Positions 25,523-33,490 of a stretch of DNA of 45,787 nucleotides are shown one piece after another; position 1 is the first letter of the stretch, and every line of letters starts with the position of its first letter. Source of the DNA: an uncultured Clostridia bacterium (lineage in GTDB: Bacteria > Bacillota > Clostridia > TANB77 > CAG-508); contig CAPZDM010000004.1 of assembly GCA_948745425.1 (NCBI GenBank), forward strand, positions 1 through 45,787, in the 5' to 3' direction. The notes beneath the pieces are model-generated. The model was not told the origin of the DNA, did not search any database, and saw nothing but the letters and a program-made list of their open reading frames with translations. Position numbers and translations under genes: made by a program.

Positions 25523-26103
25523 ATTATCCCTTCTTTTTTTTGCATACATATATTTCTTAATAGTCTTGTTACATCTATTTTTGGTGCTTTATATTTTCTT
25601 AAAAGTCCACTATAAATTTCTTCAAGTCCTTCTATATTTTTAAAATTTTCTGGTCTTACTATTTCTGGTAGCTCTGTTTTTATTCCAGCATTTTCCATTA
25701 CATATTTAATAAATTCAGCACAATAAAAGGAATGTTCCTTTTTTATTTTTTTATGAAATCCTACTGCTAATAGTCCTAACATATTAAATTTATATTCTTC
25801 TTTATTTTCTTGAATTTGATTTATAATACTTTTTACATCATTATATTGTGCTTCTGTAATTTCTAAAGAATATATTTTCGTTCTCGTTTTGTAAAACCTT
25901 TTAAATGTACCCTTATCTATGTATTCATGCACAAATCCAGCCCAAAAGGCATTATACGGATTTAACCTTCCAAAACTATACATTTCCTTTAGGTTCTCAT
26001 CTAATGAAATTGATACATGTGAAAATTCATCTTTAGTATATCTTTTTATAATCTGTGATAAAATTGTACCTGTATGTGTAAGTACAATATATATTTTTCT
26101 CAT
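25519..26103 (-). CDS. YiiX-like permuted NlpC/P60 cysteine hydrolase
   Basis: About 194 residues. The circularly permuted papain-like layout is visible: a His in FSHVSISLDE near the N-terminus and the nucleophile Cys in HSFYCAEFIKYVM near residue 140. YiiX/YebB-type relatives are amidases or acyl-transfer enzymes on lipids or peptides. There is no signal peptide or membrane anchor. The start is uncertain: ATG at 26103 (GAGGG 12 nt upstream) or 26115 (too close to it). Its stop overlaps the start of the VTT gene (ATGA), so the two are translationally coupled, which suggests a joint function at the membrane. Confidence 0.8.
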   Translation of the reverse strand: MRKIYIVLTHTGTILSQIIKRYTKDEFSHVSISLDENLKEMYSFGRLNPYNAFWAGFVHEYIDKGTFKRFYKTRTKIYSLEITEAQYNDVKSIINQIQENKEEYKFNMLGLLAVGFHKKIKKEHSFYCAEFIKYVMENAGIKTELPEIVRPENFKNIEGLEEIYSGLLRKYKAPKIDVTRLLRNICMQKKEGII

Positions 26104-26153
26104 TTTTTCTATCATCCCTCTCTAATGCCATATCAGGTTTAAAGTGTTTTTTA

Positions 26154-26393
26154 TTATTTATGCTCTTTTATGTACTCTACTACATCCCCTACTGTTACAA
26201 TTTTATCTGCATCACCATCTGGAATTTCCATTTCAAATTCTTCTTCTATATTCATTACTAATTCTACAATGTCTAAAGAGTCTGCTGATAAGTCGTCTAC
26301 AAATGTTGCCTCTTCTTTTACATTTTCTTCATTTACTCCTAACTGGTCAACTATTATTTTTTTTAATTTCTCAAAAATCTCTTCTTTATTCAT
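26154..26393 (-). CDS. acpP: Acyl carrier protein
   Basis: A 79-residue acidic carrier protein of type II fatty acid synthesis. The phosphopantetheine serine is Ser39 in DLSADSLDIVELVM. Length is typical. AAGGAAGG is 6-8 nt before the ATG. It is the last gene of the fatty-acid block, after fabI, rather than between fabG and fabF as is common; this may allow separate expression. Confidence 0.97.
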   Translation of the reverse strand: MNKEEIFEKLKKIIVDQLGVNEENVKEEATFVDDLSADSLDIVELVMNIEEEFEMEIPDGDADKIVTVGDVVEYIKEHK

Positions 26394-26455
26394 TTTATTT
26401 TCCTTCCTTAATAATATATTATCTACCTTTCATTCAGTTTTAGTATTCTATTAAC

Positions 26456-26479
26456 GGACACCTAAAGGGTGCCCCTACA
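26456..26479 (-). repeat. Dispersed palindromic repeat after fabI
   Basis: GGACACCTAAAGGGTGCCCCTACA on the plus strand pairs CACC with GGTG around the centre. On the minus strand it starts TGTAGGGGC. It lies 19 nt past the fabI stop. Confidence 0.75.
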
Positions 26480-26497
26480 TAATTTATTTTAAATTTG

Positions 26498-27271
26498 TTA
26501 GACCCCCATAATACTATACCCACTGTCTGCATAAATAACTTGCCCTGTGATAGCTTCTGACATATCACTTAATAAGAATGTTGCAACATTTCCAACTTGT
26601 ATCGTTGTTACATTTCTATGTAATGGTGCTTTTTCTTCTACTACTGTTAAAATTGTTGAGAAGTCTTTTATTCCTTTTGCTGATAGTGTTTTAATAGGAC
26701 CTGCCGAAATAGCATTTACTCTTATTCCTTCTTTTCCTAAGTTTTCTGCTAAATATCTAACACTTGCTTCTAGTGCTGCTTTTGCAACTCCCATTACATT
26801 ATATCCTTCTAATACTTTTGTAGAACCATGATATGTTAATGTTATTAGGTTTGCATTTTCATTTAACATATCTATTTCTTTTGCTATTCTTGATACAAGT
26901 ACAAATGAATATGCACTTACATCAACTGCATGGGAATATCCTTCTTTACTTGTATATATAAAATCATTATGTAGATCTTCTGTATTTGCATGTGCAATTG
27001 CATGGACTATTCCATCTACTTTTCCATTTTCTTCTTTTATTTTAGTAAATACTTCTTTTACTATTTCATCTTCTGATGCTCCATCTAATACATATGACTT
27101 GCTTCCTTCAAATTCTTCTATTAATTCTTCTATTTTATCTCTGTTTTCTTCTCCCATATATGTAAATATTAATTTTGCTCCATTTTCATATGCAGATTTT
27201 GCAATTCCATATGCTATGCTCCATTTGTTTCTTATTCCCATAATTAATATTTTTTTGTCTTTTAATAACAT
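26498..27271 (-). CDS. fabI: Enoyl-ACP reductase FabI
   Basis: A 257-residue short-chain dehydrogenase-type enoyl-ACP reductase, the last step of each elongation cycle. It has the FabI glycine pattern MGIRNKWSIAYGIAKSAYENGA rather than the classical TGxxxGxG, the catalytic Tyr-(X6)-Lys as GYNVMGVAKAALE, and ISAGPIKTLSAKGI. Length fits FabI (~257). AGGAGG lies 7 nt before the ATG. It starts 11 nt past the accA stop. Many Clostridia use FabK instead; whether FabK is also present cannot be seen. Confidence 0.95.
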   Translation of the reverse strand: MLLKDKKILIMGIRNKWSIAYGIAKSAYENGAKLIFTYMGEENRDKIEELIEEFEGSKSYVLDGASEDEIVKEVFTKIKEENGKVDGIVHAIAHANTEDLHNDFIYTSKEGYSHAVDVSAYSFVLVSRIAKEIDMLNENANLITLTYHGSTKVLEGYNVMGVAKAALEASVRYLAENLGKEGIRVNAISAGPIKTLSAKGIKDFSTILTVVEEKAPLHRNVTTIQVGNVATFLLSDMSEAITGQVIYADSGYSIMGV

Positions 27272-27282
27272 TTCTATTCCTC

Positions 27283-28095
27283 CTATAATCTTATAAATTC
27301 GCCTATATTTCTAAATTTCTCATATCTGTTTTGTACAATATCTTCTGTACTTAATTTATTCATTTCTATTATAGTAGAATTTATTTCTTTTTTCAAATTG
27401 CTTGCTATTTTCTTAAAGTTTTCCTCATTATCTTCTTTTGGCTCTTTAATGATTTTATCTATTACTTTTAAATCATATAAATCTTTTGCAGTTAATTTCA
27501 TTTTTTCTGCTGCTTCTTTATATCTTGATGAATCTTTCCATAAGATACTACTATATCCTTCTGGAGAAAGAATAGAATAAATTGCATTTTCTAACATAAT
27601 GACTTTATTTGCAACACCTATTGCTAATGCTCCACCACTTGAACCTTCTCCTATAACTATTGCTATGATTGGCACTTTCAATTTTGCCATCTCAAACATT
27701 GATTTTGCTATTGCTTCACCTTGGCCTCTTTCTTCTGCTCCAATTCCTGGATATGCTCCTTTTGTATCTATGAAGGTTATTACTGGTCTTTTAAATTTTT
27801 CTGCTTGCTTCATAAATCTAATTGCCTTTCTATAACTTTCAGGATTTGGCATTCCAAAGTTTCTTTCAATATTTTCTTTTGTTGTTCTTCCTTTCTGTTC
27901 AGCAATTATTGTAAAATTTCTGTCTCCTATCCTTCCTAATCCACAAACAATTGCTTTATCATCTTTAAAATTTCTGTCTCCATGTAATTCTATAAATTCA
28001 TCAAAAATATTTTCTATATAGTCTAGTGCAGTTTTTCTTTTAGGATTTCTTGCTATTTCTACTCTTTCCCATGCAGTTATCTTATTATTTGCCAT
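27283..28095 (-). CDS. accA: Acetyl-CoA carboxylase carboxyltransferase alpha subunit
   Basis: A 270-residue subunit of the transferase that moves CO2 from biotin to acetyl-CoA. Seen are AWERVEIARNPKRKTALDYI, FTIIAEQKGRTTKENIERNFGMPNPESYRKAIRFM, GAYPGIGAEERGQGEAIA and GEGSSGGALAIGVAN, which form the crotonase-like active site. It is shorter at the N-terminus than Escherichia coli AccA (~319). AAAGGAGG precedes the ATG; the ATG lies inside accD's end, an 11-nt overlap that couples the two transferase halves. It works with accD, accC and accB. Confidence 0.96.
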   Translation of the reverse strand: MANNKITAWERVEIARNPKRKTALDYIENIFDEFIELHGDRNFKDDKAIVCGLGRIGDRNFTIIAEQKGRTTKENIERNFGMPNPESYRKAIRFMKQAEKFKRPVITFIDTKGAYPGIGAEERGQGEAIAKSMFEMAKLKVPIIAIVIGEGSSGGALAIGVANKVIMLENAIYSILSPEGYSSILWKDSSRYKEAAEKMKLTAKDLYDLKVIDKIIKEPKEDNEENFKKIASNLKKEINSTIIEMNKLSTEDIVQNRYEKFRNIGEFIRL

Positions 28096-28942
28096 TACTC
28101 TCGCCTCCTTTGTGAAATTTAATTAGTCTATAAAGAGTATCTTTCAAGTCTTGTCTTTCTACTATCTTATCTATAAATCCATGTTCTAATAAAAATTCAG
28201 CTGTTTGAAAACCTTCTGGTAATGATTCTCCTATTGTTTGTTCTATAACTCTTTGTCCTGCAAAACCTATCATAGCTTTTGGTTCTGCTAAAATAATATC
28301 TCCAAGACTTGCGAATGATGCTGTAACTCCTCCGTAGGTTGGATCTGTTAAAACTGATATATATAATAGTCCTGCTTCATCTAGTTTAGTAAGTGCTGCT
28401 GTCGTTTTTGCCATTTGCATTAAGGAAATTATACCTTCTTGCATTCTGGCTCCACCTGATACAGAAAATATAATAAGTGGTAATTTTTGTTTCACTGCTT
28501 GTTCTATACTGTATGTTATCTTTTCTCCCACTACAACTCCCATACTTCCCATTAAAAATCCACTATCCATTATACATATTACAACTTTTTCTCCATTAAT
28601 GTTTCCTGTTCCACAACTTACTGCTTCTTCTAGTCCTGTCTTTTCCCTTAAGCTTTTTAGTTTTTTAGTATAATCTTCTAATTCTAATGGATTAGTTGTT
28701 TCAATACTTAAATCAAATCTTTCATAGGTTCCTTCATCTATTATTAGTTCTATTCTTTTTCCTATGTGCATTCTAAAGTAATGACCACAATTAGGACATA
28801 TGTTTAAATTATTTCTGACTGTTTCTTTATATATAATTTCTTTGCAATTATCACATTTAATCCATTTACCTATTGGTATATCTATGTTGGCTTTTTTATT
28901 TTTAGCAGTGGTCTCTCTTTTCTTTATTTTATCTACTATCAT
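28085..28942 (-). CDS. accD: Acetyl-CoA carboxylase carboxyltransferase beta subunit
   Basis: A 285-residue partner of AccA. The N-terminal zinc ribbon is intact: Cys30, Cys33, Cys49 and Cys52 (IKCDNCK...ICPNCGHYFRMH). The crotonase core shows MGSMGVVVGEKI, FSVSGGARMQEGI and LTDPTYGGVTASFA. Its RBS AGGAGG is about 15 nt before the ATG, a little far. The preceding gap holds foldback B and a palindromic repeat between it and accC. Confidence 0.96.
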   Translation of the reverse strand: MIVDKIKKRETTAKNKKANIDIPIGKWIKCDNCKEIIYKETVRNNLNICPNCGHYFRMHIGKRIELIIDEGTYERFDLSIETTNPLELEDYTKKLKSLREKTGLEEAVSCGTGNINGEKVVICIMDSGFLMGSMGVVVGEKITYSIEQAVKQKLPLIIFSVSGGARMQEGIISLMQMAKTTAALTKLDEAGLLYISVLTDPTYGGVTASFASLGDIILAEPKAMIGFAGQRVIEQTIGESLPEGFQTAEFLLEHGFIDKIVERQDLKDTLYRLIKFHKGGESNGK

Positions 28943-28976
28943 TGTGTTGTTTATTTACCTCCTTTTATCTATCAGT

Positions 28977-29000
28977 GGGCTCATGCAATGTGCCCCTACA
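28977..29000 (-). repeat. Dispersed palindromic repeat between accC and accD
   Basis: GGGCTCATGCAATGTGCCCCTACA: GGGC/GCCC and CA/TG arms around TGCAA. On the minus strand it starts TGTAGGGGC. It lies in the accD leader, inside the gap that also holds foldback B. Confidence 0.75.
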
Positions 29001-29025
29001 TTTCTAAATTTTATTATAAATATTT

Positions 29026-29147
29026 AATTTGAAAAAGAATCGCTATTTGGCTAGGCATTCAAGAAAGAAATACCGAAGGCGTGCTCATGCACGTTGAGGA
29101 TTTTCTTTCGTAGAATAACAACGCCAAATACGATTATCTTTCAAATT
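29026..29147. repeat. Long imperfect foldback B (122 bp) spanning the accC stop
   Basis: Outer arms 29026-29051 and 29123-29147 (left AATTTGAAAAAGAATCGC, ATTTGGC inverted on the right with a few mismatches). Inner arms carry AAGAAAGAAAT against ATTTTCTTTC. The tip is CGTGC-TCAT-GCACG (29080-29093). The accC stop and its last codons are in the right arm. No ORF lies inside. Confidence 0.7.
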
Positions 29148-30477
29148 CCTCTACCTCTATGAAGGAGGTATCATATCTTCCCCTAATAAAATTTGGATTT
29201 CTTATAATACTAAAAAGGAAATCTCTATTAGTATCTACACCATCTATAACTAGTTCCTCTAACGCTCTTTTCATTTTTGCTATCGCTTCATTTCTTGTAT
29301 TTCCAAATACTATAATTTTGGCAATCATTGAATCATAATTAGGTGGAATTATATAACCATTATATATAGCTGTATCTACTCTTATTCCATTTCCTCCTGG
29401 TAAGTTTATTTCTTTTATTTGACCTGGACTTGGCATAAAATTTTTATTTGGATTTTCTGCATTTATTCTACATTCTATTGAATGTCCCCTAAATTCTATT
29501 TCTTTTTGTTTAAATTTTAGTTCTTCTCCTGCTACTATCCTTATTTGCTCTTTTACTATGTCTATTCCTGTTCTCATTTCTGTTATTGGATGTTCAACTT
29601 GAATTCTAGTATTCATTTCCATAAAATAGAAATTTTTATCACTATCTACTAAAAACTCTACTGTTCCACAACTTGTATATCCTGCAATTTTGGCTGCTTT
29701 TACTGCTGCATTTCCCATTTTGTTTCTTAATTTTTCATCTACTACTATTGATGGAGTTTCTTCAATTAGTTTTTGGTGTTTTCTTTGTATTGTACAGTCT
29801 CTTTCTCCTAAATGAACTACATTTCCGTGTTCATCTGCTAATATTTGAATTTCCACATGCCTAGGGTTTTTTATGAATTTTTCTATATAGATTTCATCAT
29901 CATTAAAGGAAATTTTTGCTTCTTGTTTTACAATATTATAATTTGTTTCTAGTTCATCTTTATTATTTGCTATTCTTATTCCTTTTCCTCCACCCCCTGC
30001 TGCTGCTTTTAGCATAACTGGATAACCTATTTTTTCTGCTATTACTACTGCATCTTTTAATCCTTTTACACTGCCGTCTGAACCTGGTATGACTGGGACT
30101 CCAGCTTCTTTCATTAGTTCTTTACTGTTTGATTTGTTTCCTAGTAAATCTATAACTTTTGAACTAGGTCCTATAAATTTTATATTGGATTCTTCACATA
30201 TTTTTGCAAATTGAGCATTTTCGGATAAAAAGCCAAATCCTGGATGAATGCTATCTGCCCCTGTTATATATGCTGCTTCTATTATGTTTTTAATGTTTAA
30301 ATAACTTTTTTGTGGTTCTGCTGGTCCTATACATATTGCTTCATCTGCTAGACGAGTATGCAGAGCATTTTTATCTGCTTCTGAATATACTGCAACTGTT
30401 TTTATATTCATTTCTTTACATGCTCTGATTATTCGTACTGCAATTTCTCCCCTATTTGCAATTAATATTTTGTTCAT
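29134..30477 (-). CDS. accC: Biotin carboxylase
   Basis: A 447-residue ATP-grasp enzyme that carboxylates the biotin of AccB. Seen are ILIANRGEIAVRIIRACKEM, the HPGFGFLSENAQFA segment, the glycine-rich ATP loop GGGGKGIRIA (near 160-170), ERDCTIQRKHQK, FMEMNTRIQVEHP and GHSIECRINAEN. Length is normal for AccC (~449). AAGGAG is about 13 nt before the ATG. Its last codons (EEFER and stop) are encoded in one arm of foldback B. Confidence 0.97.
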   Translation of the reverse strand: MNKILIANRGEIAVRIIRACKEMNIKTVAVYSEADKNALHTRLADEAICIGPAEPQKSYLNIKNIIEAAYITGADSIHPGFGFLSENAQFAKICEESNIKFIGPSSKVIDLLGNKSNSKELMKEAGVPVIPGSDGSVKGLKDAVVIAEKIGYPVMLKAAAGGGGKGIRIANNKDELETNYNIVKQEAKISFNDDEIYIEKFIKNPRHVEIQILADEHGNVVHLGERDCTIQRKHQKLIEETPSIVVDEKLRNKMGNAAVKAAKIAGYTSCGTVEFLVDSDKNFYFMEMNTRIQVEHPITEMRTGIDIVKEQIRIVAGEELKFKQKEIEFRGHSIECRINAENPNKNFMPSPGQIKEINLPGGNGIRVDTAIYNGYIIPPNYDSMIAKIIVFGNTRNEAIAKMKRALEELVIDGVDTNRDFLFSIIRNPNFIRGRYDTSFIEVEEFER

Positions 30478-30545
30478 TTTTGTTTTTCATCTCCTTTTTG
30501 TATTAGATGTTAGAAATTAGATTTTTGATTATTCCTCTAAATGGT

Positions 30546-30569
30546 GGGCGCCCAAAGAGCGCCCCTACA
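30546..30569 (-). repeat. Dispersed palindromic repeat after fabZ
   Basis: GGGCGC-CCAAAGA-GCGCCC (30546-30564) followed by CTACA. On the minus strand it starts TGTAGGGGC, 22 nt past the fabZ stop. Confidence 0.85.
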
Positions 30570-30590
30570 TTTTCTCTACATTTCTAAATT

Positions 30591-31016
30591 TTATTGTATT
30601 AATGCGAAAGTCAATTCACCCTTTGCTACAATCTTATCCTCTACTGTTGCAATGGCTTCTCCTACACCTATTGGCCCTTTTCTCTTTATTATTTTTACTT
30701 CTAGTTTTATTCTATCTCCTGGTGTTACCATTTTTTTGAATTTCATTTTATCAATTCCTCCAAATAAGGCATTTTTTCCTTTGTTTTCTTCCATTGATAA
30801 AATTGCTATTGCCCCAGTTTGTGCTAGACTTTCTGCTATTAATACTCCTGGCATTATTGGATTTCCTGGAAAGTGTCCTTTAAAATACCATTCGCTTTCG
30901 TCTACATTTTTATAGCCAATAGCACTTTCTCCTGGTTTGTATTCTTCTATTTCGTCTATCATTAAAAATGGTTCTCTTTGTGGGATTATTTTTTTTATTT
31001 CTTCTTTATTTAACAT
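30591..31016 (-). CDS. fabZ: 3-hydroxyacyl-ACP dehydratase FabZ
   Basis: A 141-residue hotdog-fold dehydratase that removes water from 3-hydroxyacyl-ACP. The catalytic His48 and Glu62 are visible in HFPGNPIMPGVLIAESLAQTG; the start has IIPQREPFLMID. Length fits FabZ. AAGGAG is 7 nt before the ATG. It stands between accB and accC. Confidence 0.96.
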   Translation of the reverse strand: MLNKEEIKKIIPQREPFLMIDEIEEYKPGESAIGYKNVDESEWYFKGHFPGNPIMPGVLIAESLAQTGAIAILSMEENKGKNALFGGIDKMKFKKMVTPGDRIKLEVKIIKRKGPIGVGEAIATVEDKIVAKGELTFALIQ

Positions 31017-31067
31017 GGGTTTCTCCTTATTATAATTTTAATTATTTTAGCAATTTCTCCGATAGTC

Positions 31068-31091
31068 GGACGCCCAAAGGGCGCCCCTACA
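31068..31091 (-). repeat. Dispersed palindromic repeat after accB
   Basis: CGCCC-AAA-GGGCG (31071-31083) inside GGACGCCC...CCCCTACA. On the minus strand it starts TGTAGGGGC. It lies about 60 nt past the accB stop, just before fabZ. Confidence 0.85.
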
Positions 31092-31153
31092 TTTTTCCTA
31101 TATTTTTTCATAATCACAATTATATGTTGGGAAATAATTGTAATTCTTCAAGC

Positions 31154-31588
31154 TTATTTTATAATAAACAATGGTGTACCATATTCAACTGTATCTCCGT
31201 CTTTTACTAAAATTTCTGTTATTTTTCCAGAGAATTCTGATTCTATTTCATTCATTAATTTCATAGCTTCTATTATACATAGAGTTTCTCCTTTTCTTAC
31301 TTCTTTTCCTATTTGTACATAAGGATCAGAGGTTGGAGATGGTTTTATGTAAAAAGTTCCAACCATTGGAGATTTTACTATGTTTCCTTCATCTTGTTTT
31401 GTTTCTATTTTTGTTGTATTTTCAATTAGTGTATTTTGTTCTATAAAATTTTCATTTAAAGATATATCATTGGGTTCGTTTTGTTTTTTCATACTGATTT
31501 TTGTTCCATCTGGGAATTCTATATCTATATCTGTTAATTTAGAATTTCCCATGTCTTCCATTAATTGTTTTATTTTTTCATATTCCAT
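31154..31588 (-). CDS. accB: Biotin carboxyl carrier protein
   Basis: A 144-residue BCCP. Residues about 1-60 are a helical and low-complexity arm; residues about 70-144 are the biotinyl domain with KSPMVGTFYIKPSP and EAMKLMNEIES, whose Lys (near 110) carries biotin. It shuttles carboxylated biotin between AccC and AccAD and is charged by BirA, encoded upstream at 35.3-35.9 kb. AAAGGA is about 9 nt before the ATG. Foldback C lies in its leader. Confidence 0.96.
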   Translation of the reverse strand: MEYEKIKQLMEDMGNSKLTDIDIEFPDGTKISMKKQNEPNDISLNENFIEQNTLIENTTKIETKQDEGNIVKSPMVGTFYIKPSPTSDPYVQIGKEVRKGETLCIIEAMKLMNEIESEFSGKITEILVKDGDTVEYGTPLFIIK

Positions 31589-31625
31589 TTTTATCTTTCC
31601 TTTCTATTATAATGTCGTGTTTATT

Positions 31626-31778
31626 GTGGTAATTATATTAATTTTGTAAGCGAAGCTCAAACAGCCTGCTGCTTACGGATTACCTGCAAAGTAATGTAAT
31701 ATATTTTTAGCATTATCTATTTCTTTCGCACATTACGGGGCCTTTTGAGTTCGATGTAAAAATTAATATAATTACCAC
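31626..31778. repeat. Long foldback C (153 bp) between fabF and accB
   Basis: Perfect 20-bp terminal arms, GTGGTAATTATATTAATTTT (31626-31645) and its complement (31759-31778). Further in, CGAAGCTCAAA pairs with TTTGAGTTCG, and GTAATG (31691-31696) with CATTAC (31731-31736). It starts 20 nt past the fabF stop and ends about 38 nt before the accB ATG. No ORF lies inside. Confidence 0.75.
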
Positions 31779-31797
31779 ACATATTTCAATTTATGTT

Positions 31798-33036
31798 TTA
31801 TTCTTCATAATTCTTTATAATGATACTGGCATTATGCCCACCAAACCCTAAAGAATTTGACATTACAATATTTAATTTTTCTTTTCTTGGCTCATTTGGT
31901 ACTATGTCTAAATCACATTCTTCATCTTTTTCTTTATAGTTTATTGTTGGTGGTACTATTCCATTTTCTATTGCTTTTACACAAATTACTGCTTCGACTC
32001 CTCCTGCTGCTCCTAATAAATGTCCTATATTTCCTTTTGTTGAGCTTACCATCACTTTTTTACTTGCTTCCCCTAATGCTGTTTTTATTGCTAGTGTTTC
32101 TGTGGAATCATTTAAATGTGTTGATGTTCCATGTGCATTTATGTAATCGATATCTTTTGGTTTAATCCCAGCATCTTCTATCGCTCTTATCATTGCTTTT
32201 GCTCCACCTTCTCCATTTGGGTTAGGCGATGTTATATGATATGCATCTGTTGTACTTCCAAATCCTATAAGTTCTGCATATATTTTTGCTCCTCTTTTTT
32301 TGGCATGTTCTAATTCTTCCAGCACTACTATTCCTGCTCCTTCTCCCATTACAAATCCACTTCTTTCTTTATCAAATGGGATACTTGCTCTATTTATATC
32401 TTCTGATGTACATAATGCTTTCATATTTTCAAACCCTGCTATTCCAATAGGACATATTGAGCTTTCTGTTCCTCCTGCTATTATTACATCTTCATATCCT
32501 TGTTTTATGGTTTTATATGCTTCTCCTATTGCATGTGTAGATGATGCACATGCTGTTACTATTGATATTGATTCTCCTTTAAAACCAAATTCTATTGCAA
32601 TATTTCCTGCTGGCATATTTGCTATTGCCATTGGGATAAACATTGGTGATACTCTGTTATTTCCTTTTACATAGTTTATTTCGCACTGTTCTTGTATTGT
32701 TTTTAGCCCTGCTATTCCTGAACTTACGAAAACTCCTACTCTTTCATAATTTGTATTTTCTTGTGTGATACCACTGTTTTTTACTGCTTCTCTTGCTGCT
32801 ATTACTGCAAATTGTGATGATTTATCAAATCTTTTTGCTTGTTTTGGTTCAAAGTATTCTAAAGCATCATATTCTTTTACTTCTCCTGCTAGTTTTGTTT
32901 TAAAATTCTCAGTATCAAATAAGGTAATTTTATCGATACCACATTTTTTGTTTTCTATTCCTTTCCATGTTTCATTAGCATCTTTTCCTATTGGAGTTAT
33001 TGCTCCAAGTCCTGTAATTACAACTCTTTTTTCCAT
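31798..33036 (-). CDS. fabF: 3-oxoacyl-ACP synthase II FabF
   Basis: A 412-residue condensing enzyme that extends acyl-ACP with malonyl-ACP. The Cys-His-His triad is seen: nucleophile Cys in VTACASSTHAIG (near residue 163), His in NAHGTSTHLND and His in GNIGHLLGAAGG. It has a standard FabF length of about 410. AGAAAGGA is 7-8 nt before the ATG. It is the first minus-strand gene after the divergent 102-codon orphan, so it may have its own promoter. FabH, which starts chains, is not encoded in the window. Confidence 0.96.
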   Translation of the reverse strand: MEKRVVITGLGAITPIGKDANETWKGIENKKCGIDKITLFDTENFKTKLAGEVKEYDALEYFEPKQAKRFDKSSQFAVIAAREAVKNSGITQENTNYERVGVFVSSGIAGLKTIQEQCEINYVKGNNRVSPMFIPMAIANMPAGNIAIEFGFKGESISIVTACASSTHAIGEAYKTIKQGYEDVIIAGGTESSICPIGIAGFENMKALCTSEDINRASIPFDKERSGFVMGEGAGIVVLEELEHAKKRGAKIYAELIGFGSTTDAYHITSPNPNGEGGAKAMIRAIEDAGIKPKDIDYINAHGTSTHLNDSTETLAIKTALGEASKKVMVSSTKGNIGHLLGAAGGVEAVICVKAIENGIVPPTINYKEKDEECDLDIVPNEPRKEKLNIVMSNSLGFGGHNASIIIKNYEE

Positions 33037-33053
33037 TTTTATTTTCCTTTCTA

Positions 33054-33082
33054 TTGAATTTATCTTTAATTTATGTTATTAT
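33054..33082 (+). promoter_or_regulatory. Plus-strand promoter of the 102-residue orphan, back to back with a possible fabF promoter
   Basis: TTGAAT (33054-33059), 17 nt, TATTAT (33077-33082), 36 nt before the ATG at 33119. On the opposite strand TATAAT (33083-33078) overlaps it, with a weak TTGTGG -35 box 15 nt upstream. The two start points would be interleaved in an 82-nt gap. Confidence 0.6.
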
Positions 33083-33118
33083 ATATTAATATCAAAAACC
33101 ACAAGGAGGTAACTTAGC

Positions 33119-33427
33119 ATGAAAGATTCTGATTTCAAGAACTTTGCTAACCAAGCTTGGAATCTACGGAAGCATTATGAAATGGATAATGTTCAACATT
33201 CAGAATTAAAAGTCAGTATTGTTTCACAAATAATGGCTAAAATTATTGAGGAAGGGGATTTTCCTTCTCACTTAATAATTACTAGCACATTTTCAAATTC
33301 TAAAATAATATTGGATATTTCAAAATCAGTACTTGCAGATTTAGAACTTAAAAAGTATCATTTTAAAATTTGTGATAAGTCTGTTTTAACTCAATCTGTA
33401 AGTTCTGTACTGTTTGAAAAACACTAA
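33119..33427 (+). CDS. Divergent orphan protein inside the fatty-acid block
   Basis: A 102-residue protein that I do not recognise. An AAGGAGG lies about 9 nt before the ATG, with a good promoter before it and a terminator after it, so it looks like a real gene. It has no signal peptide, membrane helix or clear helix-turn-helix. The first ~45 residues look helical (FANQAWNLRKHYEMDN, VSIVSQIMAKIIEEG), followed by alternating strand-like hydrophobics (HLIITSTF, SKIILDIS, KYHFKICD). It lies on the plus strand between fabG and fabF and shares its promoter gap with fabF. A role in controlling the fab genes is possible on position alone. Confidence 0.65.
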   Translation: MKDSDFKNFANQAWNLRKHYEMDNVQHSELKVSIVSQIMAKIIEEGDFPSHLIITSTFSNSKIILDISKSVLADLELKKYHFKICDKSVLTQSVSSVLFEKH

Positions 33428-33445
33428 GCCTATTCATAGCCATAT

Positions 33446-33484
33446 GAAGTCGTTGTTTTTTGTGATATAAGAAACAATGGCTTC
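33446..33484 (+). terminator. Terminator after the divergent orphan
   Basis: GAAGTCGTTGTTT (33446-33458) pairs with AAACAATGGCTTC (33472-33484) through wobble pairs, 13-nt loop, then TTTT. It lies 18 nt past the orphan stop and 6 nt from the convergent fabG stop. Confidence 0.6.
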
Positions 33485-33490
33485 TTTTGG

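Noticed and set aside
31646..31758. tRNA-like look of the inner part of foldback C.
   Set aside because: No CCA-type acceptor stem, no TTC-loop consensus and no anticodon arm can be drawn.
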